A DNA stretch of 64,000 bases, from assembly GCF_000711885.1 (NCBI RefSeq), contig NZ_JONK01000001.1:248001-312000 (forward strand), given 5' to 3'. Positions 8,253-17,471 of this stretch are shown here, one piece after another. Source of the stretch: Chromobacterium haemolyticum DSM 19808 (lineage in GTDB: Bacteria > Pseudomonadota > Gammaproteobacteria > Burkholderiales > Chromobacteriaceae). The notes beneath the pieces are model-generated. The model was not told the DNA's origin. It searched no databases and saw only the letters and a list, made by a program, of their open reading frames with translations. The translations under genes and the position numbers were made by a program. Positions within the stretch are counted from its first letter, which is position 1, and each line of letters starts with the position of its first letter.

Positions 8253-8277
8253 AAAAGGAGCCAATAGGCTCCTTTTT
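8253..8277. terminator. Intrinsic terminator (two-way)
   Basis: AAAAGGAGCC-AATA-GGCTCCTTTTT forms a tight GC stem with A and T flanks between the convergent symporter and small membrane protein genes. Confidence 0.85.
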
Positions 8278-8294
8278 CATTTTTGCGCAAACGG

Positions 8295-8573
8295 TCAGGG
8301 CTGGGCGACGTCGTCTTCCGGTATCACCACTGGCGGAGGCGTGAAGCCATTTATTTCTCTGGCGTTTTTTTCCAGTAGCAGCACAATGCTGGTGTTGAGC
8401 GCGCCGAAGGCCCAGCTAATCAGGAAAAATACCGAGTAGGCCGAGAGTTTGTCGTTGAAGAGGATTTTGCCGTGCAGACTGAGCTCGGCAGGGTCGAAAA
8501 TGGAAAAGAATACCCCAGTCGCCAAGATGGCGATGATGAAGGAGGGCCAGAACAGCAAGATGCCTTTTTTCAT
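8295..8573 (-). CDS. Small two-helix membrane protein of unknown function
   Basis: A 92-residue protein with two hydrophobic segments, about residues 4-26 (LLFWPSFIIAILATGVFF) and 46-67 (SVFFLISWAFGALNTSIVLLL), and a proline-rich acidic tail ending PPVVIPEDDVAQP. AGGAG lies upstream of the ATG, and the gene ends before a good terminator, so it is probably real. I do not recognise the family. It is divergent from the aromatic aminotransferase. Confidence 0.75.
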   Translation of the reverse strand: MKKGILLFWPSFIIAILATGVFFSIFDPAELSLHGKILFNDKLSAYSVFFLISWAFGALNTSIVLLLEKNAREINGFTPPPVVIPEDDVAQP

Positions 8574-8783
8574 GAGTCATGCTCCTGTGGCTGCCGCAAC
8601 GGAATGCTTGGGTGGCTAATGTCAGGGTAATGGCCGGGCGTCGCGCTGTCAAAACGCTGCGGCGACGGATGGCGGCCCGGAGAACGGCTCTCCATGTTAG
8701 ACTGTGGCCATCCGGTTTTTCTTGTCCAGCCGGCCAGGGCGCGCGCTTTTGGCCGGTTGTTGCGTAAAGTAATGGAGCCTTGC

Positions 8784-9995
8784 ATGACCTCTTCGATCTT
8801 CTCCGCCGTAGAACTGGCGCCGCGCGACCCTATCCTGGGCCTGAACGAAGCATTCAACGCCGATACCCGCACCACTAAGGTGAATCTGGGCGTCGGCGTG
8901 TATTCCGACGACAACGGCAAGATCCCGCTGCTGGCGGCGGTGAAGGCCGCGGAGAAGGCTCGTCTTGAAACCATGCCGCCGCGCGGCTACCAGCCGATCG
9001 AAGGCGCTCAGGCTTACGACAGCGCGGTGCAGAACCTGTTGTTCGGCGCGGACAGCGAATTGATCAAGGCAGGGCAGGTGGTGACCGCTCAGGCCTTGGG
9101 CGGCACAGGCGCCTTGAAAATCGGCGCGGACTTTCTGAAGCGCCTGAATCCGGCGGCCAAGGTCTACATCAGCAACCCGAGCTGGGAAAACCACCGCGCG
9201 CTGTTTGAGTCCGCTGGCTTCGAAGTGGAAAACTACCCGTATTACGACGCGGCCACCCGCGGCGTCGATTTCGACGGCATGCGCGCCTTCCTGGCGCAGC
9301 TGCCGGCCGGTTCCGTGATTGTGCTGCATGCCTGCTGCCACAACCCCACCGGCGCCGACCTGTCTGACGCGCAATGGGCCGAGGTGGTGCAAGTTTGCCG
9401 CGAACGCGGCCTGGTTCCCTTCCTGGATATGGCCTACCAGGGCTTTGCCGACGGCATCGACGCCGACGCCGTGGCCGTGCGCCTGTTCTCGGCCTCCGGC
9501 CTGCAGTTCTTCGTATCCAGCTCCTTCTCCAAGAGCTTCTCGTTGTACGGCGAGCGCGTGGGCGCTTTGTCCATCGTCACCGCCGGCAAGGAAGAGTCCG
9601 CGCGCGTGCTGTCCCAACTGAAGCGTGTGATCCGCACCAACTATTCCAACCCGCCGATTCACGGCGGCGCGGTGGTGGCCGCGGTGCTGTCCAATCCGGA
9701 ACTGCGCCAGCTGTGGGAAGACGAGCTGGCCGGCATGCGCGATCGCATTCGCGCGATGCGCGTCGGCTTGGTCGAGGCGATCAAGGCCGAAGGCGTGGCT
9801 CAGGACTTCTCCTTTGTCGCCCAGCAGCGCGGCATGTTCTCTTATACCGGCCTGAGCGCGGCCCAGGTGGAGCGCCTGCGCGCCGACTTCGGCATCTACG
9901 CCGTATCCACCGGCCGCATCTGCCTGGCGGCGTTGAACAGCAAGAACCTGGCCTATGTGGCTTCCGCCATCGCTCAGGTGGTGAAAGCGGGCTAA
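8784..9995 (+). CDS. tyrB: Aromatic/aspartate aminotransferase (class I)
   Basis: A 403-residue PLP-dependent class I aminotransferase of the AspC/TyrB subgroup that transfers amino groups between aromatic or acidic amino acids and 2-oxoglutarate. The Schiff-base lysine is K250 in SSSFSKSFSLYGERVG. HACCHNPTG near residue 182 and the C-terminal STGRICLAALN arginine region fit. The start at 8784 has GGAG seven bases upstream, so the 30-residue longer ORF is rejected. TyrB versus AspC is not settled by sequence alone. It is monocistronic with its own terminator. Confidence 0.88.
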   Translation: MTSSIFSAVELAPRDPILGLNEAFNADTRTTKVNLGVGVYSDDNGKIPLLAAVKAAEKARLETMPPRGYQPIEGAQAYDSAVQNLLFGADSELIKAGQVVTAQALGGTGALKIGADFLKRLNPAAKVYISNPSWENHRALFESAGFEVENYPYYDAATRGVDFDGMRAFLAQLPAGSVIVLHACCHNPTGADLSDAQWAEVVQVCRERGLVPFLDMAYQGFADGIDADAVAVRLFSASGLQFFVSSSFSKSFSLYGERVGALSIVTAGKEESARVLSQLKRVIRTNYSNPPIHGGAVVAAVLSNPELRQLWEDELAGMRDRIRAMRVGLVEAIKAEGVAQDFSFVAQQRGMFSYTGLSAAQVERLRADFGIYAVSTGRICLAALNSKNLAYVASAIAQVVKAG

Positions 9996-10025
9996 GCCTG
10001 GCCGGTTTTGTTATCAAGCATCGCC

Positions 10026-10052
10026 AAAGCCCCGCCTGTCGGGGCTTTTTTT
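10026..10052 (+). terminator. Intrinsic terminator after the aminotransferase gene
   Basis: AAAGCCCCG (10026-10034) pairs with CGGGGCTTT (10040-10048), followed by further T. Confidence 0.9.
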
Positions 10053-10091
10053 CAATCGGCCGATCGCCGGCCGTAGTCAAGGAGCAGATTC

Positions 10092-10718
10092 ATGCAATTG
10101 CACAGCCGCAGCTTTCAAGACGGGGAACGCATTCCGGGCCGCCTGGCCTTCTGCGTGCCGGACGCGGGCAGCCATGTGGCGCTGTCCGACAACCTCAACC
10201 CGCATCTGACCTGGAGCGGGGCGCCGGCGGGGACGCGCTCGTATGCGTTGGTCTGCCATGATCCGGACGTGCCGTCATGCGGAGACGACGTCAATCAGGA
10301 GGGGAGGGAAGTGCCGGCGGATCTGCCGCGAGTGGACTTCTACCACTGGCTGCTATTGGATATCCCCGCAGGACAGAACGAGATCGCCGAGGGCGGCCAC
10401 AGCGCGGGTGTGGTCGCGCGCGGCAAGAGCGGCCCGGGAGCCCCGGGCGGTTTGCGTCACGGCGTCAATGACTACACCGGTTGGTTCGCCGGGGATGCGG
10501 CGATGGCGGGGGACTATTACGGTTACGATGGTCCCTGCCCGCCGTGGAACGACAGCCTGGAGCATCGCTACGTCTTCACCGTATACGCTTTGGACGTGGC
10601 CAGCCTGCCGGTGGCCGGGGCGCTGACGCCGGCCAACATCATGGCGGCCATCGACGGCCATGTGCTCGCATCTGCAAGCCTGACCGGGCGCTATACGCTG
10701 AATCCGCGTTTGCTGTAA
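10092..10718 (+). CDS. YbhB/YbcL family PEBP-like protein
   Basis: A 208-residue phosphatidylethanolamine-binding-protein (Raf kinase inhibitor-like) domain. Signature pieces are HLTWSGAPAGTRSYALVCHDPD near residue 36, the FYHWLLLDIPAG block, and GYDGPCPPWNDSLEHRYVF, the usual pocket-forming G-P-x-P-P segment. No signal peptide is present, so it is cytoplasmic, like YbhB. The biochemical role of the bacterial proteins is unknown. The stretch from about 60 to 75 (SCGDDVNQEGREVPADLPRV) is longer than in E. coli YbhB. AAGGAG precedes the ATG. Confidence 0.87.
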   Translation: MQLHSRSFQDGERIPGRLAFCVPDAGSHVALSDNLNPHLTWSGAPAGTRSYALVCHDPDVPSCGDDVNQEGREVPADLPRVDFYHWLLLDIPAGQNEIAEGGHSAGVVARGKSGPGAPGGLRHGVNDYTGWFAGDAAMAGDYYGYDGPCPPWNDSLEHRYVFTVYALDVASLPVAGALTPANIMAAIDGHVLASASLTGRYTLNPRLL

Positions 10719-10941
10719 CCGTTCCGCAATGTAAGTAAGTGGCAAAAAGGACAGTTTGTCTCTCTCCCAACGCAGAGGCTTCTGGCAAGGGATTGCAGTG
10801 AGCCAATGAAATGCAGCATGATGTTGCGGCGTTTACCGTCTCCGCGGCTGATTTGCTTAGGCGGCCGCGTCCATGCGGCGCTTTGAACCGCGGCCGGCCA
10901 AAAGCGGCAAACGATAACAACATCAAAGGGGATTAACTGTC

Positions 10942-11289
10942 ATGGTTGCAAACACTGTTAAAGACAAGCTGCCGGCCGCCGTGTTGGCGACGGGGGCTTT
11001 TGACGCGGACGATGCCGATGTGCGCAACAATCTGGGGCTGATGGGTTTGTTGGATGTGAATTCGGGCGATGGCCGTTATCGCCTGACCGCAACGCTGGAG
11101 CCGGAGGTTGAAGGCGTGGACGATGTTCAAGCCTGGGTCTTGGAAATGGAGCTTGTGACTTTGGCCACTGGGCAGGTTTTGCGTTGCAAACAGGCCGGCG
11201 TCGCCTACGCCGGACCGACGCCGGGCAGCCATCTGCGCCGCCTATTGGCCAACGGCCAACTGCAGGGGTACTTGCAACTGGCCGCCTAG
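10942..11289 (+). CDS. Unknown 115-residue protein
   Basis: No family recognised. It is a soluble protein with predicted beta-rich character: RYRLTATLEPEVEGVDDVQAWVLEMELVTLATGQVLRCKQAG. It is acidic in the first half and has one cysteine. AAAGGGGATT lies upstream of the ATG and a clean terminator follows, so expression as a single gene is likely. It stands between the PEBP-like gene and ftsK on the same strand, but the terminators and ~200-bp gaps argue against an operon. Confidence 0.65.
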   Translation: MVANTVKDKLPAAVLATGAFDADDADVRNNLGLMGLLDVNSGDGRYRLTATLEPEVEGVDDVQAWVLEMELVTLATGQVLRCKQAGVAYAGPTPGSHLRRLLANGQLQGYLQLAA

Positions 11290-11310
11290 CCCGATTTCGC
11301 CGTCAGCAGG

Positions 11311-11349
11311 AATTAAGCCGCCGCGTCACGCTGCGGCTTAATTTTTTTC
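11311..11349 (+). terminator. Intrinsic terminator
   Basis: AATTAAGCCGC (11311-11321) pairs with GCGGCTTAATT (11333-11343), followed by TTTTTT. Confidence 0.88.
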
Positions 11350-11479
11350 ACTTACGGGCATTCATCGTCTACGAGCGCCTGCCGCGAACACTATAAAAAA
11401 CGGTACAATCGCCGCAGTCGGGCCGACATTGGATTTGGGCTCGGCCGTTAATTTTCGACATCGTCAGAGGTTGTGAACT

Positions 11480-14386
11480 GTGTGGTTTGTGCTGTGTGTG
11501 CTGCTGTTGATGCTAGGTGCGCTGGCTTGGCTGGTGTATACCGGCCGTGTCGTCTTGTCCGAATGGACCCAAAAGCTGGATCGCTTGTTGGGCATGTCGC
11601 CGTCGGAGCGTCATGAGCCGGACTACTTCGCTGAAGAGGCCGACGCCGGATTGAGCGCAGCGGAGTCCCGAACCGGGCAGCGAACCGAACCGGCGGCGTC
11701 CCGCGAAGCGGCTCCCGCCGCCGAGCCGGAGCCGGCAAGACCCGCCGCGCCGCAGCCTTCCCCGGAGCGTGAAGCGCCTTTGGCCATGCCCGAGCGTGAA
11801 ACCATCGTGTTGCCGAAACGACAGACTGCGCCGCCTCAAGCCAAGCCTGAGTTGCCTACGCTGGAACTGTCTCGAGAATATCGCAAGCGCGTGCGGCAGC
11901 CGTCGGTGGATCAGTCGCAGGCCAAGGAACTGCCAGTGATTGGCTTGCATGAGCTGCAACATAATTTGCAGTCGGACTATCGCCGCCGTCAGGCCTCCCG
12001 GGTGCTGACGCAGAGCATCAAGGAGCAGGGCGCGTCCGCCTTGCCGATGATTGAGCCCAGCGAGGTGCGAGAGCAGTTGCGCCATATTCATTCCAAGCGC
12101 GGCAAAAGCATGGCCGCGCCCCTTCCGGCAGCCATGCGTCCGCTGACCGTCAAGCCGCAGGAAGAGGCGGAGCCGCAAATCGTGCCGCCCCCGGTGGTGC
12201 GGCATGAGTTGCCAGCCAGCGCGCGGCCGGCTCAACACGGCTGGTTGGCGCCAGCGAGGCCGTCAGCGCCGCCGGCCGAGCCGGAAATTGTCGCCGCTGT
12301 CGAGATGCCCGACATGCTTGCAGAGATGCCCGTGGAACTTGAGGCGGCTGCTAGCGCGCCGGATGCGACGCGCCCGGAGCCAGAGGCGTTTGTCGACCCC
12401 GTGTTCGACGCGTCGCCGGGGCCTGAAGTCGCCGCTGCGGTCGATTTGCCCGCGCCAAGGCCTACGACGCGCGACACCGCTGTTTTGGCCGAGGCGCAGA
12501 CGCCCCCGTCCGAGCCGCCGCCCGCTGTCATGGCTGCAAGGACGCCAGACCCGGTTTTTGCCGAGGCGGATGCGCCGCGTGCTGCCGAGCCGGCGCCGTG
12601 GCGCTGGCCGCAGACCCGTTCGGTACTGGTGCAGGACGAAGAAAAGCCGGCCGTGGTGCAGCGCGAGAGCGTGCCGGCGGAGCCGCCGTCGGTGGCTGCC
12701 GCGGCGCAGCAACTGGCCGCCAAGCCACTGCCTTGGGTTTTGATCGAGCCCCCCGTCGCCGCGGCGCCGGATGAGGTGCCGGCGGAGAAGGCGCTGCCTT
12801 GGGACGCAGCGCCTGAGTCCGGCAGTTGGGCGCAACAGGCGCAGCAGCATGTGGAGCTGGCGGCCGAGCCGGCTCCGCCCAAGCCGCGGCCGGTATACGA
12901 TGATTACGGCTTGCCGGGGCTGGATTTGTTGCGCCCTGCGGACGAGGCGACGGTGACTTGCTCGGAAGAGGAACTGCTGGAACGCGGCATCGTCATCGAG
13001 GAGAAACTGGCCGAGTTCAAGGTCAAGGTCAGCGTGGTGGACGCCTACGCCGGCCCAGTGATCACCCGCTACGAAGTGGAGCCGGCGGTAGGCGTGCGCG
13101 GCAACCAAGTGGTCAATCTAATGAAAGATTTGTCGCGCGCGCTGGGCCTGGCGGCGATCCGGGTAGTGGAAACCATACCCGGCAAGACTTGCATGGGTTT
13201 GGAGCTGCCCAATCCCAAGCGTCAGATGATCCGCTTGTCCGAGATATTCTCCTCCGAGGTATTCCAGCAACCGCGATCGCGTCTGACTCTGGCGCTGGGA
13301 AAGGACATTACCGGCCAACCGGTGGCGATGGACTTAGCCAAGGCGCCGCATCTACTGGTGGCCGGCACCACCGGCTCGGGCAAATCGGTGGGCGTCAACG
13401 CCATGATTCTGTCCATGCTTTACAAGGCGCGGCCGGACGAAGTGCGTTTCATCATGATAGATCCCAAAATGCTGGAGCTGTCGGTGTACAACGACATCCC
13501 TCACTTGCTGGCGCCCGTGGTGACTGATATGAAACTGGCCGCCAACGCGCTGAATTGGTGCGTGGGCGAGATGGAGCGCCGTTACCGGCTGATGAGCGCG
13601 CTGGGTGTGCGTAATCTGGCCGGCTACAACGACAAGGTGCGCGAGGCCGAGGCCGTGGGTCAGCGCATCAGCAATCCGTTCAGCCTGACGCCGGAAACGC
13701 CGGAGCCCTTGGAGGCGCTGCCCTTCATCGTGGTGGTGGTGGACGAGTTCGCCGACTTGATGATGGTGGCCGGCAAGAAGATCGAGGAGTTGATCGCGCG
13801 TTTGGCGCAGAAGGCGCGCGCGGCCGGCATCCACTTGATCCTGGCGACTCAGCGGCCGTCGGTGGATGTGATCACCGGCCTGATCAAGGCCAATATCCCG
13901 ACGCGGATCGCCTTCCAAGTGTCCAGCAAGGTGGACAGCCGCACCATTCTGGATCAGATGGGGGCGGAAAGCTTGCTGGGTCAGGGCGATATGCTGTTCC
14001 TGCCGCCGGGCACCGGCTACCCGCAGCGCGTGCACGGCGCCTTCGTCACCGACGACGAAGTGCATGCCGTCGTCGAGCATCTGAAGCAGTTTGGCGAGCC
14101 GGATTATGTGGAAGGGTTGCTGACCGGCGAGAGCGAGGCGGAGGAGGAGTCAGCCGCCGCCACGGCGAAGGCGCAGGCGGCCAGCGAGAGTGATCCGTTG
14201 TACGACGAGGCGGTTGAAATCGTGATGCGCACTCGCAAGCCGTCGATTTCCTCTGTGCAGCGCCACCTGCGCATAGGCTATAACCGCGCAGCGCGCCTGA
14301 TTGAGGAAATGGAGGCCGCGGGCATCGTCAGCCCGATGGAAAGCAATGGCAACCGGACGGTGCTGGTGCCGCAGCGCGAGCTGTGA
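11480..14386 (+). CDS. ftsK: DNA translocase, FtsK/SpoIIIE family, single-TM type
   Basis: A 968-residue DNA pump for chromosome segregation at the septum. The motor is complete: Walker A GTTGSGKS at 629-636, Walker [12 protein letters not shown] with D755, and a C-terminal winged-helix gamma domain at about 904-968 that reads KOPS sites. Unlike E. coli FtsK, with four membrane segments, the N-terminus shows one hydrophobic segment (residues 2-20). A Pro/Ala/Glu-rich linker to about 470 follows. The GTG at 11480 with AGAGG upstream is the start. A second, four-TM FtsK elsewhere in the genome is plausible. Confidence 0.93.
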   Translation: MWFVLCVLLLMLGALAWLVYTGRVVLSEWTQKLDRLLGMSPSERHEPDYFAEEADAGLSAAESRTGQRTEPAASREAAPAAEPEPARPAAPQPSPEREAPLAMPERETIVLPKRQTAPPQAKPELPTLELSREYRKRVRQPSVDQSQAKELPVIGLHELQHNLQSDYRRRQASRVLTQSIKEQGASALPMIEPSEVREQLRHIHSKRGKSMAAPLPAAMRPLTVKPQEEAEPQIVPPPVVRHELPASARPAQHGWLAPARPSAPPAEPEIVAAVEMPDMLAEMPVELEAAASAPDATRPEPEAFVDPVFDASPGPEVAAAVDLPAPRPTTRDTAVLAEAQTPPSEPPPAVMAARTPDPVFAEADAPRAAEPAPWRWPQTRSVLVQDEEKPAVVQRESVPAEPPSVAAAAQQLAAKPLPWVLIEPPVAAAPDEVPAEKALPWDAAPESGSWAQQAQQHVELAAEPAPPKPRPVYDDYGLPGLDLLRPADEATVTCSEEELLERGIVIEEKLAEFKVKVSVVDAYAGPVITRYEVEPAVGVRGNQVVNLMKDLSRALGLAAIRVVETIPGKTCMGLELPNPKRQMIRLSEIFSSEVFQQPRSRLTLALGKDITGQPVAMDLAKAPHLLVAGTTGSGKSVGVNAMILSMLYKARPDEVRFIMIDPKMLELSVYNDIPHLLAPVVTDMKLAANALNWCVGEMERRYRLMSALGVRNLAGYNDKVREAEAVGQRISNPFSLTPETPEPLEALPFIVVVVDEFADLMMVAGKKIEELIARLAQKARAAGIHLILATQRPSVDVITGLIKANIPTRIAFQVSSKVDSRTILDQMGAESLLGQGDMLFLPPGTGYPQRVHGAFVTDDEVHAVVEHLKQFGEPDYVEGLLTGESEAEEESAAATAKAQAASESDPLYDEAVEIVMRTRKPSISSVQRHLRIGYNRAARLIEEMEAAGIVSPMESNGNRTVLVPQREL

Positions 14387-14408
14387 AAATCTCTGTGTGA
14401 TCATAATG

Positions 14409-14438
14409 AAAAAGCGCGCCGGTTGCGGCGCGCTTTTT
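14409..14438. terminator. Bidirectional intrinsic terminator
   Basis: AAAAAGCGCGCC (14409-14420) pairs with GGCGCGCTTTTT (14427-14438). It serves ftsK and the convergent small membrane protein gene. Confidence 0.9.
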
Positions 14439-14462
14439 CCTTTCTTCTGCTTTGGGCGGGGG

Positions 14463-14597
14463 TCAGCGACGGCGCTGGTCCTGATCGTTGCGGATGCGGA
14501 TCGGAGTCAGTTGGTCCTGGTCTTCCACCGGGCCGCTCAACATCTTGGCGACGACGACCACAGCGGCGATGAGGGCGAATAAAAGCAAAATTTCCAT
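14463..14597 (-). CDS. 44-residue single-pass membrane protein
   Basis: A small ORF: MEILLLFALIAAVVVVAKML forms one membrane helix (residues 2-20), followed by a charged tail ending RIRNDQDQRRR. GGGGAG lies eight bases upstream of the ATG at 14597, and the gene ends directly before a two-way terminator. These two signs support a real gene although it is short. The function is unknown. In-frame upstream codons to 14711 lack a ribosome binding site and are rejected. Confidence 0.65.
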   Translation of the reverse strand: MEILLLFALIAAVVVVAKMLSGPVEDQDQLTPIRIRNDQDQRRR

Positions 14598-14755
14598 GGC
14601 ATGGCTCCCCGAGGCTTGAGTACGAAGTATTGATGATGACGATTGCCGGCGAACAAGCCTGGAAGCAAACTCGTCTATGGCGGCCCCCTGTGATTTCATT
14701 CTGGAACACAAGCCGCCGCAAGCTCAAGTAATAATTTGTGTCGGAAAGTTAAAAT

Positions 14756-15940
14756 TCAAGGCGCGCTGCGCTTTAGCGCGCGCATGGCCTGATCGATGCC
14801 CTGCAGTGTCAGCCCGTACATGCGCCCGGACATCAGCTGACGCAGCATGTGCAGCGACTGGGTGTACTCCCAGTGCGCCTCCGGCACCGGGTTGAGCCAG
14901 GCGGCGTGTTTGAAGTGGCCGAGCAGGCGGCGCAGCCAGATTTCGCCGGCTTCCTGGTTCATGTGTTCGACGCTGCCGCCGGGGTAGCTGATTTCATAAG
15001 GGCTCATGGTGGCGTCGCCGACGATGATCAGCTTGTAATCGGAGCCGAAAGTGTGGATCAAGTCCCAAGTGGGGAAGGTCTGGGTGTGGCGGCGGGCGTT
15101 GTCCTTCCACACGGCTTCGTAGACGCAGTTGTGGAAATAGAAATACTCCAGATGCTTGAACTCGGACTTTACCGCCGAGAAGAGCTCCTCGCAGGCCTTG
15201 ACGTGATCGTCCATCGAGCCGCCGATGTCGAACAGCACCAGCACTTTGACCGCGTTGCGCAGCTCGCGCTGCATGCGCAGGTCCAACATGCCGGCCTTGC
15301 CGGCGGTGGCGGCGATGGTGGCGTCCAGGTCCAGTACTTCCTCTGCGCCGTCGCGGGCGAATTCGCGCAGCCGGCGCAGCGCGATCTTGAGATTACGGGT
15401 GCCCAGTTCGACCGAGTCGTCGAAATTGCGGAATTCGCGTTGATCCCATACCTTCACCGCGCGACGGTGGCGCGATTCGTGCTGACCGATGCGAATGCCG
15501 GCTGGATTGTAGCCGAAGGCGCCGAAGGGGCTGGTGCCGCCGGTGCCTATCCATTTATTGCCGCCCTGGTGTCGCTCCTGCTGTTCTTGCAGCCGCTGGC
15601 GCAGGGTGTCCATCAATTGCTCCCAGCCCAGCGCTTCCAGCCGGCGCTTGTCTTCTTCTGACAAGTGCTTTTCCACCTGTTTGCGCAGCCAGTCCTCCGG
15701 AATGCCTGTTTTCAGCTCGTCCAGTGTCTGCGACAGGCCTTTGAAATGCTTGCCGAACACCTGGTCGAAGCGGTCGAAGTGTTTTTCATCCTTGATGAGC
15801 GTGGTGCGCGCCAGATAGTAGAACGCGTCCACGTCGCCAAAGGCGACGCGCTTTTGCAACGCTTCCAGCAAGGTGAGGAATTCTTTCAGCGTGACCGGCA
15901 GGCCGGCGTCGCGCAGGGCGTAAAAAAAATCAATCAACAT
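14756..15940 (-). CDS. VWA-domain protein (CoxE-like), likely partner of a MoxR-type ATPase
   Basis: A 394-residue cytoplasmic protein whose C-terminal half is a CoxE-like von Willebrand A domain. The metal-ion-dependent adhesion motif appears as VLFDIGGSMDDH, with GS in place of the classical SxS spacing. The N-terminal ~180 residues are charged and helical. Such proteins normally sit beside MoxR ATPases and act in metalloenzyme or complex maturation; here the likely ATPase is at 2.0-2.9 kb. Start 15940 begins MLIDFFYALRDAGLPVT, typical of the family, and the longer ORF to 16234 is rejected. The ribosome binding site is weak. Confidence 0.82.
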   Translation of the reverse strand: MLIDFFYALRDAGLPVTLKEFLTLLEALQKRVAFGDVDAFYYLARTTLIKDEKHFDRFDQVFGKHFKGLSQTLDELKTGIPEDWLRKQVEKHLSEEDKRRLEALGWEQLMDTLRQRLQEQQERHQGGNKWIGTGGTSPFGAFGYNPAGIRIGQHESRHRRAVKVWDQREFRNFDDSVELGTRNLKIALRRLREFARDGAEEVLDLDATIAATAGKAGMLDLRMQRELRNAVKVLVLFDIGGSMDDHVKACEELFSAVKSEFKHLEYFYFHNCVYEAVWKDNARRHTQTFPTWDLIHTFGSDYKLIIVGDATMSPYEISYPGGSVEHMNQEAGEIWLRRLLGHFKHAAWLNPVPEAHWEYTQSLHMLRQLMSGRMYGLTLQGIDQAMRALKRSAP

Positions 15941-15982
15941 GGCGCGGCAAGAGGGTGACAGCGTGGGTGGGCGATGATATTC

Positions 15983-16009
15983 TTGTTTTAGAGCTACGGC
16001 TCTAAACAA
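15983..16009. promoter_or_regulatory. Near-perfect palindrome in a divergent promoter region
   Basis: TTGTTTTAGAGC (15983-15994) pairs with GCTCTAAACAA (15999-16009) with one bulged T. It lies between the divergent VWA gene and the aldehyde dehydrogenase cluster, 33 bases before the latter's ATG. It is a candidate operator or 5'-UTR hairpin; no factor can be named. Confidence 0.4.
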
Positions 16010-16042
16010 TCGTTCGGATACTGCTATCCTAGGGATAATACA

Positions 16043-17470
16043 ATGAATGCCGCCGCCATGCCCATTTGCCGGGATGATCTTCTGCAAGCGGAGTTTTCCC
16101 GCCTGCATCGCCTCAGCCGGACCTCCGCGTTTCCGCCGCTGGAGCTTCGCCAGGATTGGCTCAAATGCCTGGAGAGCATGTTGCAGGAGAACCGCCAGGC
16201 TTTCGTCGACGCGATCAGTCAAGACTTTGGTCATCGCAGCGCGGTGGAAACCAGGCTGGCTGAGTTGTTCCCCTCGCTGGAGGCCATACGTTACGCGCGC
16301 CGACGGCTGCGCCGCTGGATGCGGCCGGAGCGACGCGGAGTGTCGCTGTGGTTCCAGCCGGCCGGCAATAGCGTGATGCCGCAGCCCTTGGGCGTCATCG
16401 GCGTGGTGGTGCCATGGAACTATCCCTTGTTCTTGGCGCTAGGGCCGGTGGTGTCAGCGTTGGCGGCGGGCAACCGGGTCATGGTGAAGATGTCGGAATA
16501 CACGCCGGCCACCGGCGCGCTGCTGCAGCGCCTGACCGAGCGCTATCTGGGGCCTGATGTAATCGCTGTGGTCAATGGAGACGCCCAACTGGCGCAGGAT
16601 TTCACCCGGCTGCCATTCGACCATTTGTTCTTTACCGGCTCGACTTCGGTGGGTCGTCACGTGATGCGCGCGGCGGCGGAGAACCTGACGCCGGTGACGC
16701 TGGAGCTGGGCGGAAAATCGCCGGTGATCGTCGCCAGGGGCGCCGATTTACGCCACGCGGCGGAGGCCATCGTCGCCGGAAAGATGTTGAACGCCGGCCA
16801 GACCTGCGTGGCGCCGGATTATGTGCTGGTCAACGATAAGGACCGAGAGGCCTTGCTGGAAGAGTTGCGCCGCGCGGCGCGCCGGGCGTACCCAAGTTTG
16901 GCGGACAATCCCGATTACAGCGCCATCATCAACGAGCGCCATTGCCAGCGTCTGCTGCAATGGCTGGAAGAGGCGAGCGCGGCCGGCGCAGAGGTGGAGC
17001 AGATTAACCCGGCGGCGGAAGACTGGCGGCCCAGCCGCAAATTCCCGCTCACTCTGGTGCTGGGCTGCCCGGAGGACGCGACCCTGCTGCGGGAGGAGAT
17101 TTTCGGGCCGATTCTGCCGGTGCTGAGTTACGACAAGTTCGACGAGGCGTTGGCCTACGTCAACGCGCGGCCGCGGCCGTTGGCCTTGTATTTATTCGAC
17201 AACGATGCGCTGCGCATCGAGAAGACCTTGCGCGAAACCGTATCGGGCGGGGTGGCGATCAACGATATCGCCCTGCAGGTGGTGCAGGAGGACCTGCCTT
17301 TCGGTGGGGTCGGTCCGTCCGGCATGGGGCATTGCCACGCCAAGGAGGGCTTCATGGCGTTTTCCAAGCTCAAGCCGGTGTTCCGGCAAAGCCGCTGGGC
17401 CGGCACCGCCTTGACGCGCGCGCCTTACGGGGCCGGCGTGGAGAGGTTGTTGAAATGGATGTTGCGCTGA
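16043..17470 (+). CDS. Aldehyde dehydrogenase, coniferyl-aldehyde-dehydrogenase-like
   Basis: A 475-residue NAD(P)-dependent aldehyde dehydrogenase. Visible motifs are VVPWNYPLFLALGPV, the Rossmann FTGSTSVGRHVM, the catalytic glutamate in LELGGKSPVIV, and the catalytic cysteine in NAGQTCVAPDYVLV. The arrangement and 475-residue length match the coniferyl aldehyde dehydrogenase subgroup (CalB-like), which also oxidises medium-chain aldehydes. It is followed two bases after its stop by a Tat-signal protein and then a GMC oxidoreductase. The three may oxidise an alcohol through aldehyde to acid. Confidence 0.9.
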   Translation: MNAAAMPICRDDLLQAEFSRLHRLSRTSAFPPLELRQDWLKCLESMLQENRQAFVDAISQDFGHRSAVETRLAELFPSLEAIRYARRRLRRWMRPERRGVSLWFQPAGNSVMPQPLGVIGVVVPWNYPLFLALGPVVSALAAGNRVMVKMSEYTPATGALLQRLTERYLGPDVIAVVNGDAQLAQDFTRLPFDHLFFTGSTSVGRHVMRAAAENLTPVTLELGGKSPVIVARGADLRHAAEAIVAGKMLNAGQTCVAPDYVLVNDKDREALLEELRRAARRAYPSLADNPDYSAIINERHCQRLLQWLEEASAAGAEVEQINPAAEDWRPSRKFPLTLVLGCPEDATLLREEIFGPILPVLSYDKFDEALAYVNARPRPLALYLFDNDALRIEKTLRETVSGGVAINDIALQVVQEDLPFGGVGPSGMGHCHAKEGFMAFSKLKPVFRQSRWAGTALTRAPYGAGVERLLKWMLR

Positions 17471-17471
17471 G

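Noticed and set aside
6619-8280. 553-codon antisense frame over the sodium symporter gene
   Set aside because: It is rich in Gln and His repeats from codon-bias mirroring, has no recognisable domain, and crosses a repeat element and a terminator.
15986-15997. GTTTTAGAGCTA, identical to the start of a well-known CRISPR repeat
   Set aside because: It occurs once, there are no spacers or cas genes, and it is part of a palindrome in a promoter region.
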